Shown piece after piece: positions 34,662-42,845 of a DNA stretch of 64,000 nt (position 1 is its first letter; each line of letters starts with the position of its first letter). The notes beneath the pieces were generated by a model. The model did no database searches. It saw only the letters and a program-made list of their open reading frames with translations, and was not told the origin of the DNA. The stretch spans positions 248,001-312,000 of the forward strand of contig JBDWMA010000010.1 of assembly GCA_039972875.1 (NCBI GenBank). The letters run 5' to 3'. The position numbers and the translations under genes are program-made. Origin of the DNA: Pseudoruegeria sp039972875 (lineage in GTDB: Bacteria; Pseudomonadota; Alphaproteobacteria; Rhodobacterales; Rhodobacteraceae).

Positions 34662-35489
34662 ATGACTTTGAACGTTGAAACCCGCCATGCAGTTCATCAG
34701 GACCACGCCAAAACCATGGACACCAAAGCCCTGCGTGAAAACTTCCTGACGCAGGGGATGTTTGTGACCGGTGAAATCAACCTCGTGTACACTCATTACG
34801 ATCGGTTTGTGATGGGGGGCGCTGTCCCCGGAGAGGGCCGATTGGTTCTGAGCAAAGTCGCTGAGACCCGTACGGAGACCTTTTTGGAACGCCGTGAAAT
34901 GGGGATCGTCAACATTGGCGACACTGGCACGGTCACGGCTGGCGATGACAACTATACGCTAGAACAAGGCGATGTGCTGTATCTTGGTATGGGCGCAGGG
35001 GATGTCACATTTTCTGGGGCAGGGCGGTTCTATATCACCTCTTGCCCGGCGCATCATACCTATCCCAACCGTCTGATCACTATAGCAGATAGCAAACAAG
35101 TCGTAACGGGCGAAGCCGAAACATCAAACAAGCGCCGTATCAACCAGTTCATCCATCCACAAGTGATGGAAAGCTGCCAATTGGTCATGGGTTATACCGC
35201 GCTGCTGGAAGGATCCGTCTGGAACACAATGCCCGCCCATGTGCATGATCGCCGGATGGAGGCCTATTTGTACTGGGGTATGGATGAAACCTCCCGCGTG
35301 CTGCATTTGATGGGGGAGCCAACCGAAACCCGTCACCTTGTCATCGGCAACGAAGAGGGGGCGGTGTCGCCGCCCTGGTCGATCCATTCCGGGGCTGGCA
35401 TTGGGAAATACACCTTCATCTGGGCGATGGCTGGGGATAATGTTGATTACACCGACATGGATTTTGTTCAGCCCGCAGACATGAAATAG
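34662..35489 (+). CDS. kduI: 5-dehydro-4-deoxy-D-glucuronate isomerase
   Basis: A 275-residue zinc isomerase with the bicupin fold. It converts 5-keto-4-deoxyuronate, the monomer released from unsaturated oligo-uronides (pectin, alginate-like or glycosaminoglycan), to 2,5-diketo-3-deoxygluconate. Motifs are INLVYTHYDRFVMGGAVP, EMGIVNIGDTGTV, CPAHHTYP, the metal-binding WNTMPAHVHDRRMEAYLYW, and SPPWSIHSGAGIGKYTFIWAMAGDN. It starts 22 bases after the AGE isomerase gene behind AAGGACGA. No kduD, lyase or KDG kinase gene is nearby, so the remaining steps are encoded elsewhere or the SDR/AKR enzymes stand in. Confidence 0.93.
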   Translation: MTLNVETRHAVHQDHAKTMDTKALRENFLTQGMFVTGEINLVYTHYDRFVMGGAVPGEGRLVLSKVAETRTETFLERREMGIVNIGDTGTVTAGDDNYTLEQGDVLYLGMGAGDVTFSGAGRFYITSCPAHHTYPNRLITIADSKQVVTGEAETSNKRRINQFIHPQVMESCQLVMGYTALLEGSVWNTMPAHVHDRRMEAYLYWGMDETSRVLHLMGEPTETRHLVIGNEEGAVSPPWSIHSGAGIGKYTFIWAMAGDNVDYTDMDFVQPADMK

Positions 35490-35552
35490 ATGGTGGCGGC
35501 TGGTCTGTTGTGATGGGTTGGCCGTTTCGTTCTTGATGTTAAGGCCTAACGT

Positions 35553-36791
35553 TTATTCCCCTGCGCGGGCCTCTTTGACCCATGCGATGATGGTCTCTCT
35601 GTTTTCTTGAGACATGGTTGAAATGATGTTGGGTGGTGGCATCGCGTGGCTGACCCCTGCATGCAGATAGATCTGATTGGCCTGACGTGCCACATCGCTT
35701 TCAGTTTCAAGGAACACCCCTTTTGGGGCCCATCTGAACCCCTCTTGGAACGGCTCGCGCGCGTGGCACATGGAACAATTGCCCAATACAATATCATAGG
35801 CATCGCCGAACCCCTCTGCAGAGGCGAATTTCTGTTCGTAGGGTGTCAAAGCGCGGGCCTCTGCGTCGTCTAGGGAAACAGAGGGGCGCACCGAAGACAG
35901 CCACGCGATGCAGATCATCAACATTACGGTCACCGCCCATGTCCAATGCGGTCCGGTACCGGTTTTATGCAGCGTGTTAAAATAATGGCGGATCGTAACA
36001 CCGGTCAAAAAAATCAGACTGGCAATGATCCAGGCATATTGCGTGCCAAAGGCCAGAGGGTAGTGGTTTGACAACATCAAAAACACAACCGGCAAGGTGA
36101 GGTAGTTATTATGGGTCGACCGCACCTTTGCGATTTTACCGTATTTTGCATCCGGTGTGCGTCCAGCCATAAGGTCCGCGACAACGATCCGTTGGTTTGG
36201 CATGATCTGAAAAAACACGTTCGCGGTCATGATCGTTGCGGTAAAAGCCCCCAAATGAAGCAAAGCAGCACGCCCGGTAAAGATCTGATTATACCCCCAA
36301 GACATCGCCACAAGAATGACAAACAGCAGCAACATCAACAGGGTGGGACGTTCACTGAGTTTGGATTTACACATGAAATCATAGGCAATCCAGCCAATCG
36401 TCAACGACGCGCCAGAGATTAAGACACCTTGCCACAAAGCCAGATCAGCTTTGGTTGGGTCCAGCAAAAAGATCTCTCCACCGACCCAATAGATGATCAT
36501 CAACAAAGCCGCCCCAGACAGCCATGTCGTATAACTTTGCCATTTGTGCCAAGTCAGGTGTTCTGGCATCTGCGCAGGCGCCACAAGGTATTTGATCGTG
36601 TGATAGAACCCGCCGCCGTGCACCTCCCATTCTTCGCCAGAGGCACCGGCAGGCAAATGTTCGCTGGGTTTCAGCATCAAGTCCAGAGCGATGAAATAGA
36701 ACGACGCCCCAATCCAGGCCATCGCGGTGATGACATGAAGCCACCGCACCGAAAAGGCGATCCAATCCCAAATGACTGCAAAGTCGTACAT
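35553..36791 (-). CDS. puuD: Membrane urate hydroxylase with cytochrome c domain
   Basis: A 412-residue protein combining a PuuD membrane domain of about eight helices (residues 1-305; RWLHVITAMAWIGASFYFIALD and HGGGFYHTIKYLVAPAQMPEHLTWHKWQSYTTWLSG are signature stretches) with a C-terminal cytochrome c. The haem motif is C339-S-M-C342-H343 and a likely axial Met lies in SHAMPPP. PuuD oxidises urate to 5-hydroxyisourate using the respiratory chain, replacing soluble uricase. uraH, encoding the next step, lies upstream in the same direction. Confidence 0.95.
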   Translation of the reverse strand: MYDFAVIWDWIAFSVRWLHVITAMAWIGASFYFIALDLMLKPSEHLPAGASGEEWEVHGGGFYHTIKYLVAPAQMPEHLTWHKWQSYTTWLSGAALLMIIYWVGGEIFLLDPTKADLALWQGVLISGASLTIGWIAYDFMCKSKLSERPTLLMLLLFVILVAMSWGYNQIFTGRAALLHLGAFTATIMTANVFFQIMPNQRIVVADLMAGRTPDAKYGKIAKVRSTHNNYLTLPVVFLMLSNHYPLAFGTQYAWIIASLIFLTGVTIRHYFNTLHKTGTGPHWTWAVTVMLMICIAWLSSVRPSVSLDDAEARALTPYEQKFASAEGFGDAYDIVLGNCSMCHAREPFQEGFRWAPKGVFLETESDVARQANQIYLHAGVSHAMPPPNIISTMSQENRETIIAWVKEARAGE

Positions 36792-36919
36792 ATCAACCCC
36801 TTTGGTTTCGTGTTCTGTTCCACCCTAGGGGAGGATTCATTGTTCTGGTATTGGTGTAAATGACCAAGCAGTTTATAAAAAAGCATAATAATACGCCGCT
36901 TTTTAGGCTGCTCTTTTTA

Positions 36920-37273
36920 TCAGCTGCCGCGATAGGTCGAATAGCTGAATGGCGAAAGTAACAGCGGTACGTGATAATGCTGTTCCTCTGACATCCCAAA
37001 CCGCAAAGGGATCACATCCAGAAACCGTGGATCTTCGGCAGGGGTGCCAATGCGATCAAGGTAGGCCCCTGCGTGAAACACCAGCTCATACACACCGGTA
37101 TTAAATTCTGCGGCGGGCAAAATTTGCGCATCCGTTCGGCCATCATCGTTTGTCTCAACAGATTTCAGATGGGTCCGGGTCTCTCCGTCCAGACGGTACA
37201 GCTCAATTTTTAGGCCCTGTGCAGGGCAACCCCGCGCGGTGTCGAGCACATGGGTGGTCAAATATCCGGACAT
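36920..37273 (-). CDS. uraH: 5-hydroxyisourate hydrolase (transthyretin-like)
   Basis: A 117-residue protein with the HIUase motifs: LTTHVLDTARGCPAQGLKIELYRL at the N-terminus (catalytic His), FLDVIPLRFGMSEEQHYHVPLLLSPFSYSTYRGS at the C-terminus, ending in the YRGS tetrapeptide that separates these enzymes from transthyretin. It hydrolyses the PuuD product to OHCU. AAGGA precedes the ATG. The OHCU decarboxylase gene (uraD) is not in the window. Confidence 0.95.
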   Translation of the reverse strand: MSGYLTTHVLDTARGCPAQGLKIELYRLDGETRTHLKSVETNDDGRTDAQILPAAEFNTGVYELVFHAGAYLDRIGTPAEDPRFLDVIPLRFGMSEEQHYHVPLLLSPFSYSTYRGS

Positions 37274-37405
37274 GAAACGTTCCTTTGTTTTTTGGTAATG
37301 TGCCGGTAGATCGGGGTCTGTGCAAACCCCAACCTGACTAATGCTCTTTCGTCTTTTATTTGAAAAACGATAGGATTGATCGAAAATTCCGATAAATTGG
37401 GCAGT

Positions 37406-38371
37406 TTAGAAATCGACTTCTAATACGACACCTGTTTCAATCGCCAGTTCAACCACTTTTGCCGCTACGGCCAGATCCTGCAAGCCAACACCAGTGCCGT
37501 CAAACAAAGTGATTTCATCGTCCGATACCCGCCCCGGATGTGTTTGGTTGATGACCGCACCGAGTTGATGAACATCATTTTCAGTGATCAAATTCAACCC
37601 CACCGCATGCTGTGCCTCTCCGATGGAAATTGATTGCGCAACCTCATCGGTAAACACGGTTGAGCGGGCCAGCAGAGCCGCTTCAACCTCTTGCTTGCCC
37701 TTTGTATCGGTGCCCATACAGGCGATATGGGTGCCCGGCGCAATGTGATCGGCCATGATTGTGGGCGCAAAGGTAGAGGTAATCGAAATAACAACATCCG
37801 CTTGTGTCATGTCCTCTAGGGCCACAGCTTCAAAGGGCAACCCGGCCTCATTTGCGACCTTCTCGATATTGGGAAGCATCTCTGGATGGTAGTTCCAACC
37901 GATGACCTTTTCAAACGGGCGTTGCTCAAGTGCCGCCCGCAGTTGAAATGTCGCCTGATGGCCGGCCCCCACCATCCCCATAACCTTGGCGTCCTTGCGC
38001 GCCAGATGTTTGATCGACACAGATGAGGCCGCCGCAGTGCGCAAAGCCGTAAGTAGATTGCCACCCACCATTGCTTTGACCATACCGGTCTCCGGATCGA
38101 ACAAAAACACCGTCGATTGGTGATTTATCTGGCCATGTTTTTTAAGATTATGGGGCCAGTACCCCCCCGCTTTAAGGCCAAGTGTCATGCCGGATTTATC
38201 AAACCCACCTTTAAACCCATACAGCGCGTCTTCATGGCCGATCGCCTCCCGTATGACGGGGAAATTATAAGCATCCTGGGCCGCCATCGCGGCAAATACA
38301 CTTTCGACGGCTTCAAACGCTGCCTCCCGTGTCATAAGGTCCACGATTGCACGCTCTGGTACGATCAACAT
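37406..38371 (-). CDS. bhcD: Iminosuccinate reductase (ornithine cyclodeaminase/mu-crystallin family)
   Basis: A 321-residue NAD(P)-dependent reductase. The fold motifs are GGNLLTALRTAAASSVSIKHLARKDAKVMGMVGAGHQATFQLRAAL (Rossmann GAGHQA), FKGGFDKSGMTLGLKAGGYWP, and DGTGVGLQDLAVAAKVVELA. In the beta-hydroxyaspartate cycle BhcD reduces iminosuccinate to L-aspartate, regenerating the amino donor. The bhcABC genes directly upstream make this assignment firm; alone the family also includes ornithine cyclodeaminases. AGGAG precedes the ATG. Confidence 0.92.
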   Translation of the reverse strand: MLIVPERAIVDLMTREAAFEAVESVFAAMAAQDAYNFPVIREAIGHEDALYGFKGGFDKSGMTLGLKAGGYWPHNLKKHGQINHQSTVFLFDPETGMVKAMVGGNLLTALRTAAASSVSIKHLARKDAKVMGMVGAGHQATFQLRAALEQRPFEKVIGWNYHPEMLPNIEKVANEAGLPFEAVALEDMTQADVVISITSTFAPTIMADHIAPGTHIACMGTDTKGKQEVEAALLARSTVFTDEVAQSISIGEAQHAVGLNLITENDVHQLGAVINQTHPGRVSDDEITLFDGTGVGLQDLAVAAKVVELAIETGVVLEVDF

Positions 38372-38414
38372 CTGTAACTCCTGTCATTGTGACTGTCTTT
38401 GCCAAAGGCACGGA

Positions 38415-39578
38415 TTAAAAGGCTTTGCCACGGGCAGAGACAGGCCAAACGGTTTCAACCACTCCGTTGCGCACACCGACATACCAATCATGAACGTTGC
38501 AGGTAGGGTCGCAGTGGCCGGGCACTAGCTTTAGTTTATCATTCACTTTCAAGGCACTGTTCGGGTCACCGACCACCCCATGTTCATCAGAACATTTCAA
38601 ATATTCGACATCATTGCGCCCATAAACAACGGGTAAACCACTGTCGACGGATTGTGCTTTTAAGCCCGCGTCAACGATGGCTTTGTCTGCTTTGGAGTGG
38701 CTCATCACCGTAGTTAGAATGAACAAGGCGTTTTCCCATTCCCCGTCATCAATACGTTTGCCGGTCTCATCCAGAATGCGGCCGTAGTCGGCATCCATAA
38801 ACGCATACGATCCGCATTGCAGTTCGTTATAAACGTTAGAGGCGCTTTCGAAATAATATGACCCCGTGCCGCCCCCACCGATGATATCACACTCAAGCCC
38901 GTTGCTTTTCAGCCCGTTCACCGCATCTGCAACCTGCGCGATTGCGATGTCGAGCTTGTCTTTGCGCTCAGCGTATAAATCCATGTGCTGCATCGCACCT
39001 TGATAGGCTTGAATGCCTGCGAATTTCAGGTTCGGTGCGGCATCAATCATCTTGGCTATATTCACGACATCCTGCGTTGTGTTTACCCCGCACCGACCTG
39101 CGCCGCAGTCGATTTCAACCAAAGCCTCAAGCTCTGTATCTGCCGCAACAGCCGCGTCCGACAAGGCCCTGACGTTGTCAGGATCATCAACACAGACCAG
39201 AACCCGACACCCGTATTTCGGCATATTGGAAAGGCGTTTGATTTTTGCAGGTTCAGTGACTTGGTTGGACACCATAACATCCTTGATGCCGCCACGGGCG
39301 AACACCTCGGCCTCAGATACCTTTTGACAACACACACCAACAGCGGCGCCCATATCTTGCTGCAGTTTCAGCACATCCACGGATTTGTGCATCTTACCGT
39401 GGGCGCGGTGTCGCATGCCATGGGCCTTTGTGTAATCGCCCATTTTCTTGATGTTGCGCTCCAGTGCGTCCAGATCAAGGATCAGGCAAGGCGTTTGAAT
39501 ATCGGCCTCTTTCATTCCGGGCTTTGCGGGAATGTCAAAACCAACGTCGTAATTGTCGAGATTTACATGGGTGTTCAT
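38415..39578 (-). CDS. bhcC: beta-Hydroxyaspartate aldolase
   Basis: A 387-residue PLP enzyme of the D-threonine aldolase/alanine racemase-like fold. The start at 39578 gives MNTHVNLDNYDVGFDIPAKPGM, 14 bases after bhcB. The PLP lysine lies in RHRAHGKMHKS (K62), with LEALVEIDCGAGRCGV and GGGGTGSYYFE further on, and the metal-binding region near the C-terminus (VPGHCDPTCNVHDWYVGVRNGVVE). BhcC joins glycine and glyoxylate to (2R,3S)-beta-hydroxyaspartate, the first carbon-carbon bond step of the cycle. Confidence 0.93.
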   Translation of the reverse strand: MNTHVNLDNYDVGFDIPAKPGMKEADIQTPCLILDLDALERNIKKMGDYTKAHGMRHRAHGKMHKSVDVLKLQQDMGAAVGVCCQKVSEAEVFARGGIKDVMVSNQVTEPAKIKRLSNMPKYGCRVLVCVDDPDNVRALSDAAVAADTELEALVEIDCGAGRCGVNTTQDVVNIAKMIDAAPNLKFAGIQAYQGAMQHMDLYAERKDKLDIAIAQVADAVNGLKSNGLECDIIGGGGTGSYYFESASNVYNELQCGSYAFMDADYGRILDETGKRIDDGEWENALFILTTVMSHSKADKAIVDAGLKAQSVDSGLPVVYGRNDVEYLKCSDEHGVVGDPNSALKVNDKLKLVPGHCDPTCNVHDWYVGVRNGVVETVWPVSARGKAF

Positions 39579-39592
39579 TGCTTTGCGTCCCT

Positions 39593-40543
39593 TCAGCGAA
39601 GCCATGGCAATATGTCGAGATCGACATTGCCACCGGTAATGATGATGCCGACCCGCTTTCCTGCGAACCGATCTTTGTGTTTGAGGATTGTGGCCAACGG
39701 AACCGAAGAACTGGCTTCCATGACTATCCGCAAATGTTTCCAGCTGAGTTTCATCGCGGCGATGATCTCTGTCTCAGATGCGGTCAAAATGTCAGTCACA
39801 TGATTAGACACAAAATGCCAGGTCCGCTCTTTCAAGGGAACCAACAGACCGTCTGCAATGGTTTTAGGCGCGTCATCGGCGATGATGTAACCTGCTTTGA
39901 AACTGCGCATCGCGTCGTCCGCTTGATCCGGTTCTGCCGCAATAACCTGTGTTTCAGGGGCCATATTAGACAGGGTTAAACACGTGCCTGAAATCATCCC
40001 ACCGCCCCCAATCGGGGCCATGGCGATGTCTAATCCATCGGTTTGTTCCATAAATTCACGCACACAGGTGCCCTGGCCCGCTATCACCCTTGGGTCATTG
40101 TAAGGATGCACTAAATCGCCACCTGTTTGCGCCTGGACCTTTGCGAAGGTCTCCTCTCGCGAGGTGGTCGAGGGCTCACATTCCGTAATCACCCCCCCAT
40201 ACCGGCGTACTGTGGCTTTCTTGGCCTGTGGTGCGGTTTTTGGCATAACGACATTGCAAGGAATGCCCCGCACCATAGCCGCATAACTTAGGCAAGAGGC
40301 ATGGTTGCCCGACGAATGTGTCGCAACACCCTGTTTTGCCTGATCCTCATCTAACCCAAACACCGCATTGGCCGCTCCACGGACCTTAAACGCACCGGGT
40401 TCTTGAAAGTTCTCACATTTGAAAAACAGCTCTGCACCGGTCAGTTCATTTAAATACGCTGAGGTGCGCACCGGTGTCCGGCGTATGTGCGGCATAATCC
40501 GGTCATGGGCGTCCAGCATATCTTGATAGGTCGGAATATACAT
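39593..40543 (-). CDS. bhcB: beta-Hydroxyaspartate dehydratase
   Basis: A 316-residue PLP enzyme of the threonine dehydratase/serine racemase family. PLP lysine is K53 in FQEPGAFKVRGAANA; SSGNHASCLSYAA and GGGGMISGTCL bind the cofactor phosphate and substrate. The start at 40543 gives MYIPTYQDMLDAHDRI; starts at 40561/40558, overlapping the bhcA stop in an ATGA arrangement, are alternatives. It removes water from beta-hydroxyaspartate to give iminosuccinate. Coding order bhcA-B-C-D matches the described operon. Confidence 0.92.
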   Translation of the reverse strand: MYIPTYQDMLDAHDRIMPHIRRTPVRTSAYLNELTGAELFFKCENFQEPGAFKVRGAANAVFGLDEDQAKQGVATHSSGNHASCLSYAAMVRGIPCNVVMPKTAPQAKKATVRRYGGVITECEPSTTSREETFAKVQAQTGGDLVHPYNDPRVIAGQGTCVREFMEQTDGLDIAMAPIGGGGMISGTCLTLSNMAPETQVIAAEPDQADDAMRSFKAGYIIADDAPKTIADGLLVPLKERTWHFVSNHVTDILTASETEIIAAMKLSWKHLRIVMEASSSVPLATILKHKDRFAGKRVGIIITGGNVDLDILPWLR

Positions 40544-40557
40544 ATCGCTATCCAGCA

Positions 40558-41748
40558 TCATGCCGCATCCCGAAGCAAAACCGCTGGATTTGCCCGATAG
40601 TATTCCTGTGCCGCTGCCACGCCAGATCCCAGTTCGATATCCAAACCAAGATCCGCCATGCACATTTCTGCCGTGGCCAGACCACCTAACATCATCACGT
40701 CAGTTAAGCTGCCCAAATGGCCGATGCGGAATACTTTTCCGGCAACCTCGCCAAGGCCCACACCAAAGGCGACGCCATACACATCCGCCGCATGGGTCAC
40801 GATGTCAGTGGCATTAAATCCCTCCGGGGTGCGGATGGCACTCACGGTATCGGAATACACTTCTGGTGAGGCCGCGCAAAGCTCAAGACCCCAAGCATTC
40901 ACCGCACGACGCACACCTTCAGCAATGCGATGATGACGAGCAAAGACATTCTCTAACCCTTCGTCCAACAGCATATCCAGCGAAAGCTTCAGTCCGTTCA
41001 TCAACCCAACGGGCGGCGTGTAAGGAAAAGCGTTGGCATCATAGCCTTTTTGCATGTCCGTGATGTCAAAAAACGTCCGCGGCAGCGTTGCGGTCTTTGA
41101 CGCCGCAATGGCTTTGTCCGAAAACCCAACAATGGCCAACCCCGCAGGCAGCATGAACCCTTTTTGACTGCCGGTCACGGCAATGTCGACGCCCCATTCG
41201 TCAAACCGAAAATCCATCGACGCGATAGAGCTAACCCCATCCACAAACAGCATCGCCGGGTGGTCAACGGCATCCAATGCACGCCGAACGGTGGCGATGT
41301 CTGATTTTACCCCGGTCGCGGTTTCATTATGCGTGGCCAAAACAGCCTTGATCAAGTGATCCGTATCGGCGCGCAGAATATCTGCATATGTTTCGGCGGG
41401 AAGTCCCTGGCCCCAAGCTGTCTCGACAATTTGCACATCCAGTCCGTGACGCTGACACATATCGATCCACCGATGCGAAAACATGCCATTGCGCGCCGCC
41501 AGAATCTTATCCCCGGCGTTTAACGTATTGGACAATGCCGTTTCCCACCCCCCTGTTCCGGTTGACGGGAAGATAAAGATCTTTGCGGTCTCAGATTTTA
41601 AAACAGCGCGGACCCCGTCCAAACAGGGATGCAGAATTTTCCCAAACATCGGGGAGCGATGGTCAATTGTCGGCATATAGCAGGCCTGACGCACAGCTTC
41701 GGGCATGTTGGTTGGGCCGGGTATGAATACAGGGTTCTGGAAGCTCAT
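40558..41748 (-). CDS. bhcA: Aspartate-glyoxylate aminotransferase
   Basis: A 396-residue class V aminotransferase. The ATG at 41748 has AAGGAG upstream and gives MSFQNPVFIPGPTNMPEAVRQA; the longer frame reads into the promoter. PLP lysine is K196 in VTGSQKGFMLPAG, with VDGVSSIASMDFRFDEWGVD before it. BhcA transfers the amino group of aspartate to glyoxylate, making glycine and oxaloacetate. It is the first gene of the bhc operon, divergent from bhcR. Confidence 0.93.
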   Translation of the reverse strand: MSFQNPVFIPGPTNMPEAVRQACYMPTIDHRSPMFGKILHPCLDGVRAVLKSETAKIFIFPSTGTGGWETALSNTLNAGDKILAARNGMFSHRWIDMCQRHGLDVQIVETAWGQGLPAETYADILRADTDHLIKAVLATHNETATGVKSDIATVRRALDAVDHPAMLFVDGVSSIASMDFRFDEWGVDIAVTGSQKGFMLPAGLAIVGFSDKAIAASKTATLPRTFFDITDMQKGYDANAFPYTPPVGLMNGLKLSLDMLLDEGLENVFARHHRIAEGVRRAVNAWGLELCAASPEVYSDTVSAIRTPEGFNATDIVTHAADVYGVAFGVGLGEVAGKVFRIGHLGSLTDVMMLGGLATAEMCMADLGLDIELGSGVAAAQEYYRANPAVLLRDAA

Positions 41749-41873
41749 GGTCGTCTCCTTTGTCATCTTTGAACCCAGTTTAGACGGGTCATCAAAGGGG
41801 CGATATTTTTTTGAAATCATTTTTCATAAAACAATTACCCCATATAAATAAGCATTGTCAGGCAGTTACATTT

Positions 41874-41909
41874 TTCATATTATGAATTAGGTTTTCATTT
41901 TCAAAATGA
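41874..41909. promoter_or_regulatory. Candidate BhcR operator palindromes between bhcA and bhcR
   Basis: Two perfect palindromes lie close together: TTCATA, one base, TATGAA (41874-41886), and TCATTTT, one base, AAAATGA (41895-41909). Both are built on a TTCAT/ATGAA element, and further TTTTTCAT copies occur near 41820. They sit in the 169-base divergent gap, the place where the IclR-type regulator of the pathway would bind. Confidence 0.55.
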
Positions 41910-41917
41910 GGCATCTT

Positions 41918-42766
41918 ATGAAAAACCAAGATAATGCCGAACAACCAGGTCGAAAATCCCGTGGGCGTCCACGTGACTGGCACGACAAGACCGCACAAAA
42001 CACCATAAAATCCCTTGATCGCGCGATAGAGGTATTTGAATTCCTAAGCGAAGCACCGGGCAAAACACTGACCACATTGGCAACAGACATGGGGCAATCT
42101 CCGGCAACGGTGTACCGCATTCTTGTCACGCTCGAGGGGCGGGGATTGGTTGAATTTGACGCCGCCCGACAGGTTTGGCACGTCGGTGCACGTGCGTTCA
42201 TCATCGGGTCTCGGTTTCTACGTCGCACCAGCTTGGTCGATCGGGCCAGACCATTGTTGCGCGCCTTGATGGAAACCACCGGAGAGACTGCAAACCTTGG
42301 TGTTGAGCAGGCAGGGCATGTGTTGTTTGTCAGTCAGGTTGAGACCCACGCCAACATTCGGGCCTTCTTTCCACCCGGTACACTGTCGCGTTTGCATGCC
42401 TCTGGCATTGGCAAAGCGCTTTTGGCACATATGGATGAGGCGCGAGTTGATCGGTTTCTATCTGCTGCTCCGCTAGAACAGTTCACCGACTATACGATCA
42501 CCACCCGAGATGGCCTAATTGAGGATCTGCAACAAACTCGCGCACGCGGCTATTCCATTGATGGGGAGGAACGCAATCTGGGCATGCGCTGTATTGCTGC
42601 ACCGGTGTTTGATCACCACGGAGAGGTCATTGCCGGACTGTCCGTATCAGGACCAACGTCCCGTGTTCATCAGGATCAATTGCCAGAACTCGCCGCTGCA
42701 GTGGTGTCGACGGCGCGCGATCTGACCATGGCTATCGGTGGCGATATGGCCCCGCGTCCGGATTGA
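41918..42766 (+). CDS. bhcR: IclR-family regulator of the beta-hydroxyaspartate cycle
   Basis: A 282-residue regulator. The ATG at 41918 has GAGG eight bases upstream; an ATG at 41906 lies inside a palindrome. The N-terminal winged helix is seen at SLDRAIEVFEFLSEAPGKTLTTLATDMGQSPATVYRILVTLEGRGLVEFDAARQVW, and the IclR effector domain follows (ETANLGVEQAGHVLFVSQVE, LHASGIGKALLAH, RARGYSIDGEERNLGMRCIAAPVFD). In Paracoccus, BhcR controls the bhc genes in response to glyoxylate. Its divergent position here supports the same role. Confidence 0.92.
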   Translation: MKNQDNAEQPGRKSRGRPRDWHDKTAQNTIKSLDRAIEVFEFLSEAPGKTLTTLATDMGQSPATVYRILVTLEGRGLVEFDAARQVWHVGARAFIIGSRFLRRTSLVDRARPLLRALMETTGETANLGVEQAGHVLFVSQVETHANIRAFFPPGTLSRLHASGIGKALLAHMDEARVDRFLSAAPLEQFTDYTITTRDGLIEDLQQTRARGYSIDGEERNLGMRCIAAPVFDHHGEVIAGLSVSGPTSRVHQDQLPELAAAVVSTARDLTMAIGGDMAPRPD

Positions 42767-42845
42767 TCCAGCCTGTGTTTGAAAGGCTGCTATGGGGGCG
42801 TCTTTAACGGCTTCGGGGCGACATCTCTGCCGCCCCGGTATGATC

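Noticed and set aside
38985..39803. 272-codon plus-strand frame across bhcC and bhcB
   Set aside because: It is antisense to two genes with clear PLP-lysine motifs and shows no recognisable domain.
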